DNA of 64,000 nt from Micrococcus sp. EYE_212 (GTDB lineage Bacteria; Actinomycetota; Actinomycetes; Actinomycetales; Micrococcaceae). The stretch lies in NCBI RefSeq assembly GCF_023147585.1, contig NZ_JAHXOZ010000004.1, forward strand, positions 1 through 64,000. Direction: 5' to 3'. The translations under genes were made by a program, and so were the position numbers. Below are positions 1-7,716 of this stretch, piece after piece (within the stretch, counting starts at the first letter, position 1; the number at the start of each line of letters is the position of its first letter). Under the pieces are notes generated by a model. That model did no database searches. It saw nothing but the letters and a program-made list of their open reading frames with translations, and was not told the origin of the DNA.

Positions 1-530
1 GGACCTGATCATCGGGACCGAGCGTTCAGCGATCGGGACTCTGGCCGAGCGCAAGAGCCGGGCCACGATCCTGGTCCACTTGCCCCGCCTGGAGGGATGG
101 GGTGAGCAGCCGCCGGTGAAGAACGGGCCGTCGCTGGGTGGGTACGGGGCCGAGGCGATGACCGCGGCCCTGATCAAGGCGATGGCGACGGTGCCGGAGC
201 AGCTGCGTCAGAGCTTGACGTGGGATCGGGGCAAGGAGCTGGCCGGGCATGTCCAGTTCACGATGGCCACGGGCACGAAGGTGTTCTTCGCTGACCCCCA
301 CTCGCCGTGGCAGCGGCCGACGAACGAGAACACGAACGGGGTGCTGCGGCAGTACTTCCCCAAGGGCACGGACCTGTCGAGATGGTCGGCCGAGGACCTC
401 GCAGCAGTCGCGTACACGCTGAACAACAGGCCCAGGAAGGTCCTGGACTGGAAGACTCCCGCGGAGGTCTTCGCCGAGCAGCTACGCTCGCTCTCAACGC
501 ACGGTGTTGCAACGACCGGTTGAACCCGCC
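1..530 (+). mobile_element. IS30-family insertion sequence, right part only
   Basis: The window opens inside an IS30-type element; its left part lies outside. The transposase reading frame runs to 523. From 531 the DNA is unrelated to it and instead matches the 3' half of an IS3-type orfB, so the element lies inserted in, or recombined with, an IS3 copy. The exact right inverted repeat cannot be set without the left end, but the last ~30 bases before 530 are the likely terminus. Confidence 0.7.
2..523 (+). CDS. IS30-family transposase, C-terminal part (5' end outside window)
   Basis: The frame is open from base 2 (reading DLIIGTERSAIGTL) to a TGA at 521-523, about 173 residues. It shows the IS30 DDE catalytic core: an early Asp region followed by SRATILVHLPR, a TWDRGKELAGH block carrying the second Asp, then FADPHSPWQRPTNENTNG with the typical IS30 'NENTNG' signature and the last Glu, and the closing LNNRPRKVLDWKTPAEVF motif. 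This part is intact. Whether the complete enzyme is functional cannot be judged because the N-terminal helix-turn-helix region is missing from the window. Confidence 0.85.
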   Translation, partial: DLIIGTERSAIGTLAERKSRATILVHLPRLEGWGEQPPVKNGPSLGGYGAEAMTAALIKAMATVPEQLRQSLTWDRGKELAGHVQFTMATGTKVFFADPHSPWQRPTNENTNGVLRQYFPKGTDLSRWSAEDLAAVAYTLNNRPRKVLDWKTPAEVFAEQLRSLSTHGVATTG

Positions 531-830
531 CAGTACGTCAGCTTGGCGTACTCGGACGCGCTCATCACCGCCGGGGTGACGGCTTCGGTAGGCACCGTGG
601 GCGACTCCTACGACAACGCCCTGGCCGAGACCGTGAACGGGCTCTACAAGGCCGAGCTCATCCACTCCAAGCGGGTGTGGGAGTCCGTCGAGGCGGTCGA
701 ACTGGCCACCATGGGGTGGGTGCACTGGTGGAACACCGCCCGCCTGCATGAGACCCTCGGCTACCGCACTCCCGCAGAGGTCGAGGCCGCCTACACTCAC
801 GATCAGGATTCAGCGCCCGTTGCGTCCTGA
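531..830 (+). pseudogene. IS3-family transposase orfB, 3' fragment
   Basis: This is the last ~100 codons of an IS3 orfB, beginning at QYVSLAYSDALITAG and carrying the GDSYDNALAE block with the final part of the DDE core, then the WVHWWNTARLHETLGYRTPAEVE region and a TGA at 828-830. It lacks the N-terminal two thirds and cannot be active. It is useful as an undamaged reference for the same stretch in the 46-kb copy, which has lost 8 bases around QYV. Confidence 0.85.
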
Positions 831-856
831 CCTCGGAACGAAACCCAGGGCGCTTC
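531..856 (+). mobile_element. IS3-family element remnant (3' part of orfB plus terminal inverted repeat)
   Basis: Bases 531-856 correspond, in opposite orientation and with point differences, to 46481-46785 of the longer IS3 copy in this window. The remnant ends in an inverted-repeat terminus (831-856, ACCTCGGAACG then AAACCCAGGGCGCTTC) nearly identical to both ends of the other copy. Its 5' part is replaced by IS30 sequence. Its right end sits exactly on the truncated 3' end of the aztD-like gene. Confidence 0.8.
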
Positions 857-1838
857 AGGTCTCCTCGCCGTCGACCTTCGTCCCCTCGACCTTCCGGTCG
901 GCCAGCACCACGGGTGAGGACTCCAGCCCGGCGAGGTTGCCGTTGCGCACGTACCCCTCGGCCGGCACCTTGTGGAACTCGCCGTCGCGATACACCACTG
1001 GCCCGTTCTCGCAGCCCAGCACGACGACGTCGCCCGCCTCCGTCGGCTGTGCGGCGGCCTCTCCGTGGACCCCGGGACAGTCGTCGGTCTCGGCCATGAC
1101 CTCACCGGACGCGCGGTCGATCACCTGCACGGTGTCCCGGGAGTCCGCGGTGCCCTGCGTCGTCAGCAGCGACCCGTCGGCCAGCTCGAGCGCCACGCCG
1201 TGGTGCGGGGCCGTCGTCGTGGTCTCTTCCATCACGGGCATGAGGTCCCACGTGGCCTTGTCCAGGTGGGCGGACTCGAAGGTCTGGATCCTGCCGGTGC
1301 CGTCCGCGAAGAGCGTGGTCTGGCCGTTGTGCGTGACCACGTGCCCGGCGTGGTCGCCGGGGAACGTCACGCCGGTCATGCCCGGCTCGGACTCGTAGTT
1401 GTGGACGTGGTCGCCGTGGGCCTTCGCCTGGATGCCGGCGTTGAACACCTCCCAGCCGTGGCCGGTGACGACCATGACGTCCTTGCCGTTGCCGGCGTTG
1501 GCCAGGCGCTTGAACCCGGGGACGGCCTGCTCCGTCACCACCTCGCCGGACTCGGCGTCCAGCAGGGTGAGGCCGTCCTGGTGGGAGAGCAGGATGCGCG
1601 GGGTCACGGTGGTCACCTCGGTGGACTCGGTCGGGTCCACCCAGTCGGACTCGGGCACGGACGAGGCGGCGTCGGATCCGGAGGTGGATCCGGAGGCGAG
1701 GGCAGGGGCGGGGGACGGCGTCGGGCCGGCGGACCCGGTGCCGTCCGAGCACGCGGTGAGTGCGACGGCGGCGGCCGCGAGGGTGGCGGTGAACGTGGAG
1801 GCGGCGCGGCGGGAACGGCGCTGCGGGTGCGGGGTCAT
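855..1838 (-). pseudogene. aztD: AztD-like zinc metallochaperone lipoprotein, 3'-truncated by IS3 insertion
   Basis: The 327-residue product has a lipoprotein signal with lipobox ALTAC (Cys30), then a beta-propeller-like body with the Asp/His-rich signatures I associate with AztD, the chaperone that hands zinc to an AztABC-type ABC importer: HGDHVHNY, FPGDHAGHVVTHNG, APHHGVAL and CPGVHGEA. AztD proteins are usually about 400 residues, and this one stops at VEGTKVDGEET where the IS3 terminus begins. The TGA stop is made of one target base plus two IS bases, so roughly 80-100 residues are missing. Partner genes aztABC are not in the window. The family assignment is from motif memory; the truncation is seen directly. 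Confidence 0.7.
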
Positions 1839-1866
1839 GGGGTCTCCAGTCGGTGCGGCTCAGGCT

Positions 1867-1912
1867 TGTTGCGACCCGTTCACACTAAACACTGTTGCGA
1901 TCCATTCTCAAC
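1867..1912. promoter_or_regulatory. Pair of direct repeats, possible metal-regulator operator
   Basis: Two copies of TGTTGCGAyCCrTTC start at 1867 and 1893, 26 bp apart, between the aztD-like gene (start 1838, leftward) and the DUF421 gene (start 1949, rightward). Read on the minus strand each copy gives TGAGAATGGATCGCA or TGTGAACGGGTCGCA, a weak palindrome. Because the leftward gene is zinc related, a Zur site is a natural guess, but the match to known Zur boxes is loose. Confidence 0.3.
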
Positions 1913-1948
1913 ACGTGCCCCTGCGACATCCCCTGGGAGGATGGGCGC

Positions 1949-2563
1949 ATGTCCGCCGCCCACCCCGCCTCCGCCGTCGCCCCCGTGCTGGGCTGGACAC
2001 CGCCCCAGGGGTGGCCCGCCGCGCTGACGGAGCACCTGGGGATGGAGCTGTGGCGGGTCCCGGTGGTGGTGCTCAGCGCACTCGGGATCTACCTCACGGC
2101 ACTCCTGCTGCTCCGGGTGTTCGGCGCGCGGCTGATCACGGGGCTCTCGGTGTTCGACACGGTGGTGGCCCTGATGTTCGGCGCTGTGGCAGGCCGCGTC
2201 ATCCTGGGACACCCGCCCACGCTGGCCGCGGGCGTCGTGGGGCTGACCACGCTCGCCGTGCTCGAGGCGGTCTTCGGCACCCTCACCGGCACCGTGCGCG
2301 GCGCCCGTACGATGGGCGGCCGCGCCCGCGTGATCGTGGCCCGCGGCCGAGTCCTCGCCGACCAGGCGCGCCGCGGGCGCGTCACCCGCGGCCACCTCAA
2401 CACGGCCCTCCGCGCAGCCGGGGTGCGCCACCTCGGCGAGGTCCAGGCGGTCATCCTCGAGGCCAGCGGCCGCCTCAGCGTGATCCGCGCCGGGGAGCCG
2501 ATCGACCTCGACCTCCTGGGGGATGCCATCGGCTCGGAGCACCTCCACGACGACGCGGACTGA
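1949..2563 (+). CDS. DUF421 (YetF-type) membrane protein
   Basis: A 204-residue protein with about three N-terminal transmembrane helices (VVLSALGIYLTALLLLRVFG near 40-58, a second around 68-84, a third around 92-112) followed by a soluble C-terminal domain with an LNTALRAAGVRHLGEV segment, as in DUF421/YetF proteins. YetF-like proteins are integral membrane proteins of unclear role. The ATG at 1949 is preceded by GAGGAT and six bases, fitting the leaderless pattern seen elsewhere in this window; GGGAGG at 1935 could instead act as a ribosome site. It stands alone, divergent from the zinc-chaperone gene. Confidence 0.75.
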   Translation: MSAAHPASAVAPVLGWTPPQGWPAALTEHLGMELWRVPVVVLSALGIYLTALLLLRVFGARLITGLSVFDTVVALMFGAVAGRVILGHPPTLAAGVVGLTTLAVLEAVFGTLTGTVRGARTMGGRARVIVARGRVLADQARRGRVTRGHLNTALRAAGVRHLGEVQAVILEASGRLSVIRAGEPIDLDLLGDAIGSEHLHDDAD

Positions 2564-2573
2564 GCCGCGGCCT

Positions 2574-3127
2574 TCACGCCCGGCCGGGGCCGCCGTCGTC
2601 GTCGTGGCCGTCCTCGAACTCCCCCCGCCGGTGCAGCCGGCCCCCGGGCGAGCGCGCCCGCAGCCACGTCATCACCGTCAGCAGGATCAGCACCACCACC
2701 GACATGATCAGCCCGTTGAGGACCAGGACCCCGGCCGGCGCGGGATCCACCGCCCGCAGGAGCGTGGGCTGGGCGGCGGCGCCGGCCAGGGCGGACAGCA
2801 CCAGCGGCCAGCGGGCGTCCAGCCGGTCCGCGACGCCGGCCCCGGCACCGCGGCGAGCCACAGGAGGGACCGCCGGGGCAGCGTCGGCCCGGACGGACGC
2901 GCCCGCTCCGCCGACTCGACCACCAGGAGCACCGCCAGCAGCGCGAGGAGCCCGGCCGCCGTCGTCGCCCCGGGCACCGCGGTCAGGAGCCCGCCGCCGG
3001 CGCCGCTGGTCACGTGCAGCGCGGCGAGCGCCAGGCCGCTGACGACGGCGGGGGCCGGTTCGTCGAGCCAGCGCCAGTCGCGCTCGTGGGCGGCGGGGGC
3101 CTGCTCGACGCGGATCATGGGCTCCAT
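2574..3127 (-). pseudogene. Small multi-spanning membrane protein with a frameshift
   Basis: Two reading frames join into one sensible membrane protein. The first starts MEPMIRVEQAP (ATG 3127, or 3118) and has a hydrophobic stretch GLLALLAVLLVVE. It turns into low-quality sequence after LLWLAAVPG near 2845. A frame one base away then continues GVADRLDARWPLVLSALAG and a final helix GVLVLNGLIMSVVVLILLTV before an acidic/His tail ending at 2574. The switch lies in a run of G/C-rich repeats (about 2835-2855) and is explained by loss of one base. It is either a real inactivating deletion or a sequencing error. No family recognised. Confidence 0.6.
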
Positions 3128-3161
3128 TGTGGGGCAGGGCGGCGAAACATCCACCCACCGG

Positions 3162-3232
3162 GAATCCACTGCAGTTCTGACCCTTCTGAGCTCCAATCAG
3201 GGCTCCAGAAGGGTCAGAACCGCAGTGGATTC
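3162..3232. repeat. Hairpin repeat, copy 1
   Basis: Arms 3162-3188 and 3206-3232 (27 nt each) are inverted repeats matching at 26 of 27 positions, with a 17-nt loop. The arm begins GAATCCACTGCAGTT and continues CTGACCCTTCTG. The same arm recurs at 4039-4109, and the two copies bracket the XRE/DUF2975 gene pair. It may be a small non-autonomous mobile repeat, or serve as terminator for the leftward pair that stops at 3244. Confidence 0.8.
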
Positions 3233-3243
3233 GTGAGGAGGGG

Positions 3244-3483
3244 TCAGTGGTCGTCGGCGCCGTCGTCGTCGTGGTCCTCGTCCGGCACCCACTCCAGCAG
3301 GTCGCCGGGCTGGCACTCCAGGACCCGGCACATCGCGTCGAGCGTGGCCAGCCGCACGGCCTTGGCGCGCCCGTTCTTCAGCACGGCCACGTTGGCCGGG
3401 GTGATGCCCACCCGCTCCGCGAACTCGGCGACCCCCATCTTGCGGCGGGCCAGCTCGACGTCGATCCTCACCACGATCGGCAC
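3244..3483 (-). CDS. Small XRE/Cro-type transcriptional regulator
   Basis: This 79-residue protein is a single helix-turn-helix domain of the YozG/HTH_26 type: MPIVVRIDVELARRKMGVAE, then FAERVGITPANVAVLKNGRA as the HTH, and VRLATLDAMCRVLECQPGDLLEW, closing with an acidic HDDDGADDH tail. GTG at 3483 follows the stop of the DUF2975 gene (3486-3488) by two bases, so the two are co-transcribed and probably translationally coupled. Such regulators commonly accompany DUF2975 membrane proteins and autoregulate. The likely operator is the palindrome at 3966-3997. Confidence 0.85.
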   Translation of the reverse strand: MPIVVRIDVELARRKMGVAEFAERVGITPANVAVLKNGRAKAVRLATLDAMCRVLECQPGDLLEWVPDEDHDDDGADDH

Positions 3484-3485
3484 GC

Positions 3486-3962
3486 TCAGACCACCTCGTC
3501 CATCTCGACGCGCAGCGCGGTCGCGTCCGCGAGCAGGCCGCGCATGACCACGAGCAGCAGGATCACCGCGCCGCCGACGAGCGGGGCGAGCAGCTCCAGG
3601 AGAAGAAGGCCCGGGTTGGACGCGCCGGCGGCGGTCTGCCAGACCGTCGTGACGGCCACGATCCCCCACGCCGCGGCGAGCGCGCCGATCATCACGGCCG
3701 TCCACCGCAGCCCCGCCCCGCGGAAGATCTCGTGGGCCCGGACCAGGCCGAGGAGGCGCACGACGGCGGCCAGGGCCACCTGGATCGCCACGAGGGCGGC
3801 GATCAGCGCCACGGTCAGCGGCCACTGCGCGAAGGCGAACTCGGGGTACTCCGCGGCCATCGAGGCGGCGACGGCGGGGATCGCCCACACCTGGAGGGCC
3901 AGGATCCCGAGGATCCCGACGACGGACAGGACTTGGAGGGCCAGGGCAAGAGTGCGGTTCAT
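3486..3962 (-). CDS. DUF2975 membrane protein
   Basis: A 158-residue protein with four hydrophobic segments: ALALQVLSVVGILGILALQV at the N terminus, a second near TVALIAALVAIQVALAAVV, a third around WTAVMIGALAAAWGIVAV, and a last one at LLAPLVGGAVILLLVVMRG, then a short acidic tail. The FRGAGLRW spacing and the downstream small XRE gene are typical of DUF2975. ATG 3962 is chosen over the in-frame ATG 3983 because it lies six bases after GAGACT, itself 17 bases from TTGACT: a complete promoter with a leaderless start. Function unknown; probably a membrane partner or sensor for the regulator. Confidence 0.8.
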   Translation of the reverse strand: MNRTLALALQVLSVVGILGILALQVWAIPAVAASMAAEYPEFAFAQWPLTVALIAALVAIQVALAAVVRLLGLVRAHEIFRGAGLRWTAVMIGALAAAWGIVAVTTVWQTAAGASNPGLLLLELLAPLVGGAVILLLVVMRGLLADATALRVEMDEVV

Positions 3963-3965
3963 GGC

Positions 3966-3997
3966 TTGAGTCTCGATGATCATCTATCGAGAGTCAA
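3966..3997 (-). promoter_or_regulatory. Promoter with overlapping palindromic operator for the DUF2975/XRE pair
   Basis: On the minus strand TTGACT (3997-3992), 17 bases, GAGACT (3974-3969), six bases, then ATG 3962. The same stretch is a palindrome: arms TTGACTCTCGAT and ATCGAGACTCAA match at 11 of 12 positions around an 8-base centre. It covers both promoter hexamers, so a bound repressor would block RNA polymerase. Autoregulation by the XRE protein is inferred. Confidence 0.6.
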
Positions 3998-4028
3998 CAG
4001 ATTTCCATCGCAGGGCGACCATAGACGA

Positions 4029-4119
4029 GACCCAAAGAGAATCCACTGCAGTTGTGACCCTTCTGACCGCAGATTCGGCTCCCAGAAGGGTCAGAACCGC
4101 AGCGGATTCGCGATGGGTC
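4029..4119. repeat. Hairpin repeat, copy 2
   Basis: Arms 4039-4065 and 4083-4109 are inverted repeats matching at 24 of 27 positions and nearly identical to copy 1 at 3162-3232. Here the repeat is framed further out by GACCCA (4029-4034) and TGGGTC (4114-4119). It lies upstream of the DUF2975/XRE promoter and downstream of the helicase gene. Confidence 0.75.
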
Positions 4120-4141
4120 CGCACCGCCCGCGGCCGGGAGC

Positions 4142-4196
4142 GCCGTTTCCCGAACGAAAGCGTCCCGGCACGTGCCGTTTCCCGAACGAAAGCGTC
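4142..4196. repeat. Two identical 23-bp direct repeats
   Basis: A 23-base unit beginning GCCGTTTCCCGAACG occurs at 4142-4164 and again, identical, at 4174-4196 (32-bp period), just past the 3' end of the helicase gene. Neither codes for anything recognisable. Purpose unknown. Confidence 0.7.
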
Positions 4197-4209
4197 TCGT
4201 CGGCGGGGG

Positions 4210-7200
4210 TCAGTCGTCCGCGCCGAGCAGCTCCCGGATGTCGTCGGCCGTCAACGAGTCCGTGAACGCGCCCGCGCCGGAGTCGTCGGACTCGTCCACG
4301 AGCGCCCCGAACAGCTCGGCCTTGCGTCGCTGCAGCTCGAGGACCTTCTCTTCGATCGTCCCCTCGGAGACCATGCGGTAGACCACCACGGTGCGCTCCT
4401 GGCCGATGCGGTGTGCGCGGTCCACCGCCTGTGCCTCGGCGGCGGGGTTCCACCACGGGTCCATGAGGAACACGTAGTCGGCCTCGGTCAGGGTCAGGCC
4501 GAAGCCGCCGGCCTTGAGGGAGATGAGGAACACCGGCGCCTCGCCCTCCCGGAAGCCGCGGATCACCTCGGCGCGGCCGCGCGTGCCGCCGTCGAGGTAG
4601 GCGTGCTCCACCTCCATGGCGTCCAGCTCCTCGGCGATCACCTTGAGGAAGCTCGTGAACTGGCTGAACACGATCACGCGGTGGCCCTCGGCGAGGATCT
4701 CCGTGAGGTCGTCCAGGAACCGCTCCAGCTTCGAGGAGGGGATGGAGGCGTACTCCCCCTCCACGATCTGCGGCGCGAGCGCGAGCATGCGCAGCAGCGT
4801 GAGCGACTTGAAGATGGTGAAGCGGTTGCCGTCCACGTCGCTCAGCAGCCCCAGCACCTTGCGGCGCTCGCGCTGCAGCACGCGGTCGTACACCTTGCGA
4901 TGGCTCGGCTCGAGCTCCACGCGCAGCACCTGCTCCTGCTTGGGCGGCAGGTCCTTGGCCACGAGCTCCTTGGAGCGGCGCAGCATGAACGGGCGCACGC
5001 GGCGGCGCAGGGCCGCCATCCGCTCCGGGTGCTCCCCGGACTCGATGGGCGTCACGTACGCCTCGCGGAACCGGCGGTGGCTCGGGAACAGCCCCGGCAC
5101 GACGACGGCGAGCAGCGCCCAGAGGTCGCTGAGCGAGTTCTCCATGGGCGTGCCCGTGATGGCCAGACGGAACGGGGCGGGCAGGTCCCGGGCCACGGCG
5201 TGCACCTTGGAGGCGCGGTTCTTGAGGAACTGCGCCTCGTCGTAGACCACGCCGCCCCACGTCACCCTCCCGTACTGGGCGGCGTCGATCCGCAGCAGGG
5301 TGTAGCTCGTCACCACGACGTCGGCGCCGGCCACCGCCGTCTCCACGTCCGCTCCCCGCTTGCGCGTGGTGGTGTCCAGCACGCGCACGTCCAGGCCGGG
5401 GGTGAACTTGGCCGCCTCCGCGGCCCACACGGACACCACCGAGCTCGGCGCCACCACCAGGAACGGCGCGCGGCCGGGGTGCGCGGCGCGGGCGTGCGCC
5501 ATGAGCGCGAGAGTCTGCACGGTCTTGCCGAGGCCCATGTCGTCGGCCAGGATCCCCCCGAGGTCCTGCTCGTACAGGAAGTGCAGCCAGCGCAGCCCCT
5601 CCTGCTGGTACGGGCGCAGGTCCGCCTGCAGCCCGGCGGGCTCAGGCGCCTCGGGCAGGCGCTCCATGGCGGCGAGGCGGCCGACGGCGGCGGTCCACGC
5701 GGGATCCTCCGTCGTCTCGTCGGCGAGCTCCTTGAGCTCCTCCCAGAACCCCACCTGATGCCGGGACACGGAGGGGTTCTCCGGGGTCCACTCCTGCAGC
5801 GTGGCGGCCTCGGAGAGCAGCGCGCGCAGCCGCTCGAACGCCGGATGGTCGAGGGAGAGGTAGGAGCCGTCGAAGAGGATCAGCGAGCTCTGCCCCTGCA
5901 CGAGGGCGGTGAACAGCTGCGCGAACGGCAGCACGTGCCCGTCCACGGAGACCTGCACGCCCAGGTCGAACCAGTCGTTGCGGGCGGCGGTGGTGCTCGC
6001 CTCGATCCGCGGCGCCGCCGTCAGCTCGCGGTACTCGGGGCGCTCGCCGCGCACGTCCACGCGCACGTGGTCCAGCCGCTGCAGCTGCGGCAGCACGGTC
6101 TCGGAGAAGCGCGCCGCGGCCACGCCCTCGAGCACCTGCTCCTCGGCCCGGCCCGCCCGGGGCCAGGCCTCGGCGGCGGCGCGCAGGACCGCGTCCTCAT
6201 GGCGGACGTCCCGCAGGGTGTCCCCCGCCGGGTTCATCCCGAGCTCGCGGGGCGGGTCGAAGTACAGCCAGGACCAGCGCAGCACGAGGCGGTGGTCCTT
6301 CTGGAAGTCGGCGCGCAGGCGCAGCACGGGGGGCTCGAACTCGGGCAGCTCCACGGACGCGTCGGGGCTGGCCACCTCGAGGGCGGCACGCAGCCGCGGG
6401 TACACGCGGTTGAGGAACTCGTCCTGGTCGGCGGCGGGCACGCGCACGGGCTCGCCCGCGAGCACGAGCTGCTGCACGGCCTCCGGGACCGGGGCGACGG
6501 CGGGGATGAGGTGCAGGGTGAACCCGCCGTCGTCGTCGGTGACGCGGTAGAAGCCCACGCTGCCCACCACCTGCACCCCGGCCATGCCGCCGGGCATGGT
6601 GCTCAGCGAGGGGGCGACCTCGAGGCCGCCGCCCGGGGCGCGCGTCACGTCGAGGCCCACGGCGGCGGGATCGTCGAGGACGACCCCGGAGAGCAGGCCC
6701 AGCGGCACCAGCTCGACGCCCGCGGACTGCGCCTCGGCGAGGAGTTGCCAGATGCGCGGGGAGTCGAAGCCGTGCAGGCCGAACCAGGCGTCCGTGGGGT
6801 AGGAGTCCTCGGCCATGAGCTGGCGCCAGATGAGGCGCAGCGCCCGCTCCTGGGCCGGGGCGAACTCGGCGCGCGGGAACTGGAAGGCGCGCCACGTGAG
6901 CCCGCCCTTGATCCAGGTGCCCTTCGCGCCGCGCCTGAGGGGGCGGACGATCACGTACAGCGGGCGGCCCTCCCGCAGGTGCTCCTCGCCCGCGGGCGCG
7001 GGGCCCCATTGGGCGTAGACGTTGCGGGAGGACTCGGCCACGAGCTCCACGCCGATCCCCAGCGGCGGGGCCGCCCCGAGCCGGCGCGGGGCGTCGAGCC
7101 CGGCCAGGGGCTCCATGACGCGGCGCCAGTCGAGGCCCGTGCCGCGGGCGGCCGAGCGCTCCCGGGCCGCGGCAGCCACGGCGTCGGGGTCCGAGGAGGG

Positions 7201-7611
7201 CGGCACGGGCAGGGCGTCGGCCGTGGTGACCATGTCCGCGAGCTTGCGGCGCGCGTCGTCGAGGGCCCGGCCGGCGTCGAGGCGGACCACCTGGTAGAGG
7301 ACGGCGGCCACGTGCTTGCAGTCCGTCCCCACCGGGCACGTGCACTGCCCGCCGACGGGCTCCGCCTGGGCCGGGGCGTCCTCGCCGGGGGCGAACGCCT
7401 CCTGCACGTGCACCCGCACGCGGTAGGGGCTGGGCGCCGAGCCCTGGACGGACGCGGTGAGGAGCCCCTGGCCGGCGTCGTAGCGCAGGCGGCCGACGGC
7501 GCCGCGCGCCGCGATCTCGAACCCGCGGTCGGCCATCGTGGAGCCGACGACGGCCCGGATGGCCTCGGTGCGCAGGTGCGGCAGGACGTCTCCGGAGTCT
7601 GCGATGGCCAT
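4210..7611 (-). CDS. SNF2-family DEAD/DEAH helicase with SWIM zinc finger
   Basis: This 1133-residue protein is an ATP-dependent DNA translocase of the bacterial SNF2/Rad54 (HepA-like) kind. Near residue 88 it has a SWIM zinc finger (CTCPVGTDCKHVAAVLY: C-x-C...C-x-H). A long middle region of unknown fold follows. The helicase core has motif I DDMGLGKTVQTL near 690, motif II DEAQ near 790 and the C-terminal lobe with motif VI VDRAHRIGQERTVV near 1062, then TIEEKVLELQRRK. Motif II reads DEAQ rather than DEAH, common in this family. ATG 7611 is chosen because homology-like sequence starts there; GAAACT seven bases before suggests a leaderless start. Likely role: chromatin or RNA-polymerase remodelling or repair; the substrate cannot be read from sequence. 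Confidence 0.85.
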   Translation of the reverse strand: MAIADSGDVLPHLRTEAIRAVVGSTMADRGFEIAARGAVGRLRYDAGQGLLTASVQGSAPSPYRVRVHVQEAFAPGEDAPAQAEPVGGQCTCPVGTDCKHVAAVLYQVVRLDAGRALDDARRKLADMVTTADALPVPPSSDPDAVAAAARERSAARGTGLDWRRVMEPLAGLDAPRRLGAAPPLGIGVELVAESSRNVYAQWGPAPAGEEHLREGRPLYVIVRPLRRGAKGTWIKGGLTWRAFQFPRAEFAPAQERALRLIWRQLMAEDSYPTDAWFGLHGFDSPRIWQLLAEAQSAGVELVPLGLLSGVVLDDPAAVGLDVTRAPGGGLEVAPSLSTMPGGMAGVQVVGSVGFYRVTDDDGGFTLHLIPAVAPVPEAVQQLVLAGEPVRVPAADQDEFLNRVYPRLRAALEVASPDASVELPEFEPPVLRLRADFQKDHRLVLRWSWLYFDPPRELGMNPAGDTLRDVRHEDAVLRAAAEAWPRAGRAEEQVLEGVAAARFSETVLPQLQRLDHVRVDVRGERPEYRELTAAPRIEASTTAARNDWFDLGVQVSVDGHVLPFAQLFTALVQGQSSLILFDGSYLSLDHPAFERLRALLSEAATLQEWTPENPSVSRHQVGFWEELKELADETTEDPAWTAAVGRLAAMERLPEAPEPAGLQADLRPYQQEGLRWLHFLYEQDLGGILADDMGLGKTVQTLALMAHARAAHPGRAPFLVVAPSSVVSVWAAEAAKFTPGLDVRVLDTTTRKRGADVETAVAGADVVVTSYTLLRIDAAQYGRVTWGGVVYDEAQFLKNRASKVHAVARDLPAPFRLAITGTPMENSLSDLWALLAVVVPGLFPSHRRFREAYVTPIESGEHPERMAALRRRVRPFMLRRSKELVAKDLPPKQEQVLRVELEPSHRKVYDRVLQRERRKVLGLLSDVDGNRFTIFKSLTLLRMLALAPQIVEGEYASIPSSKLERFLDDLTEILAEGHRVIVFSQFTSFLKVIAEELDAMEVEHAYLDGGTRGRAEVIRGFREGEAPVFLISLKAGGFGLTLTEADYVFLMDPWWNPAAEAQAVDRAHRIGQERTVVVYRMVSEGTIEEKVLELQRRKAELFGALVDESDDSGAGAFTDSLTADDIRELLGADD

Positions 7612-7716
7612 AGCGAACAGTTTCCCACGGCGGACTCCCCCGTCGCGAACGCCTGTGGGCCACACCGCGCCCGTGGGCTCTCGTCTCGGGTCCGGGGGGC
7701 TCTCTAGGGTGATCCC

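Noticed and set aside
2835-2855. Programmed frameshift in the membrane gene
   Set aside because: No slippery heptamer or downstream structure is evident in this GC-rich tract; a one-base deletion or sequence error is simpler.
3976-7707. Very long open frame (over 1200 codons) on the plus strand across the helicase gene
   Set aside because: It is an antisense frame kept open by high GC codon use; its translation is low-complexity His/Gly/Arg-rich with no domain, while the minus strand has complete SNF2 motifs.
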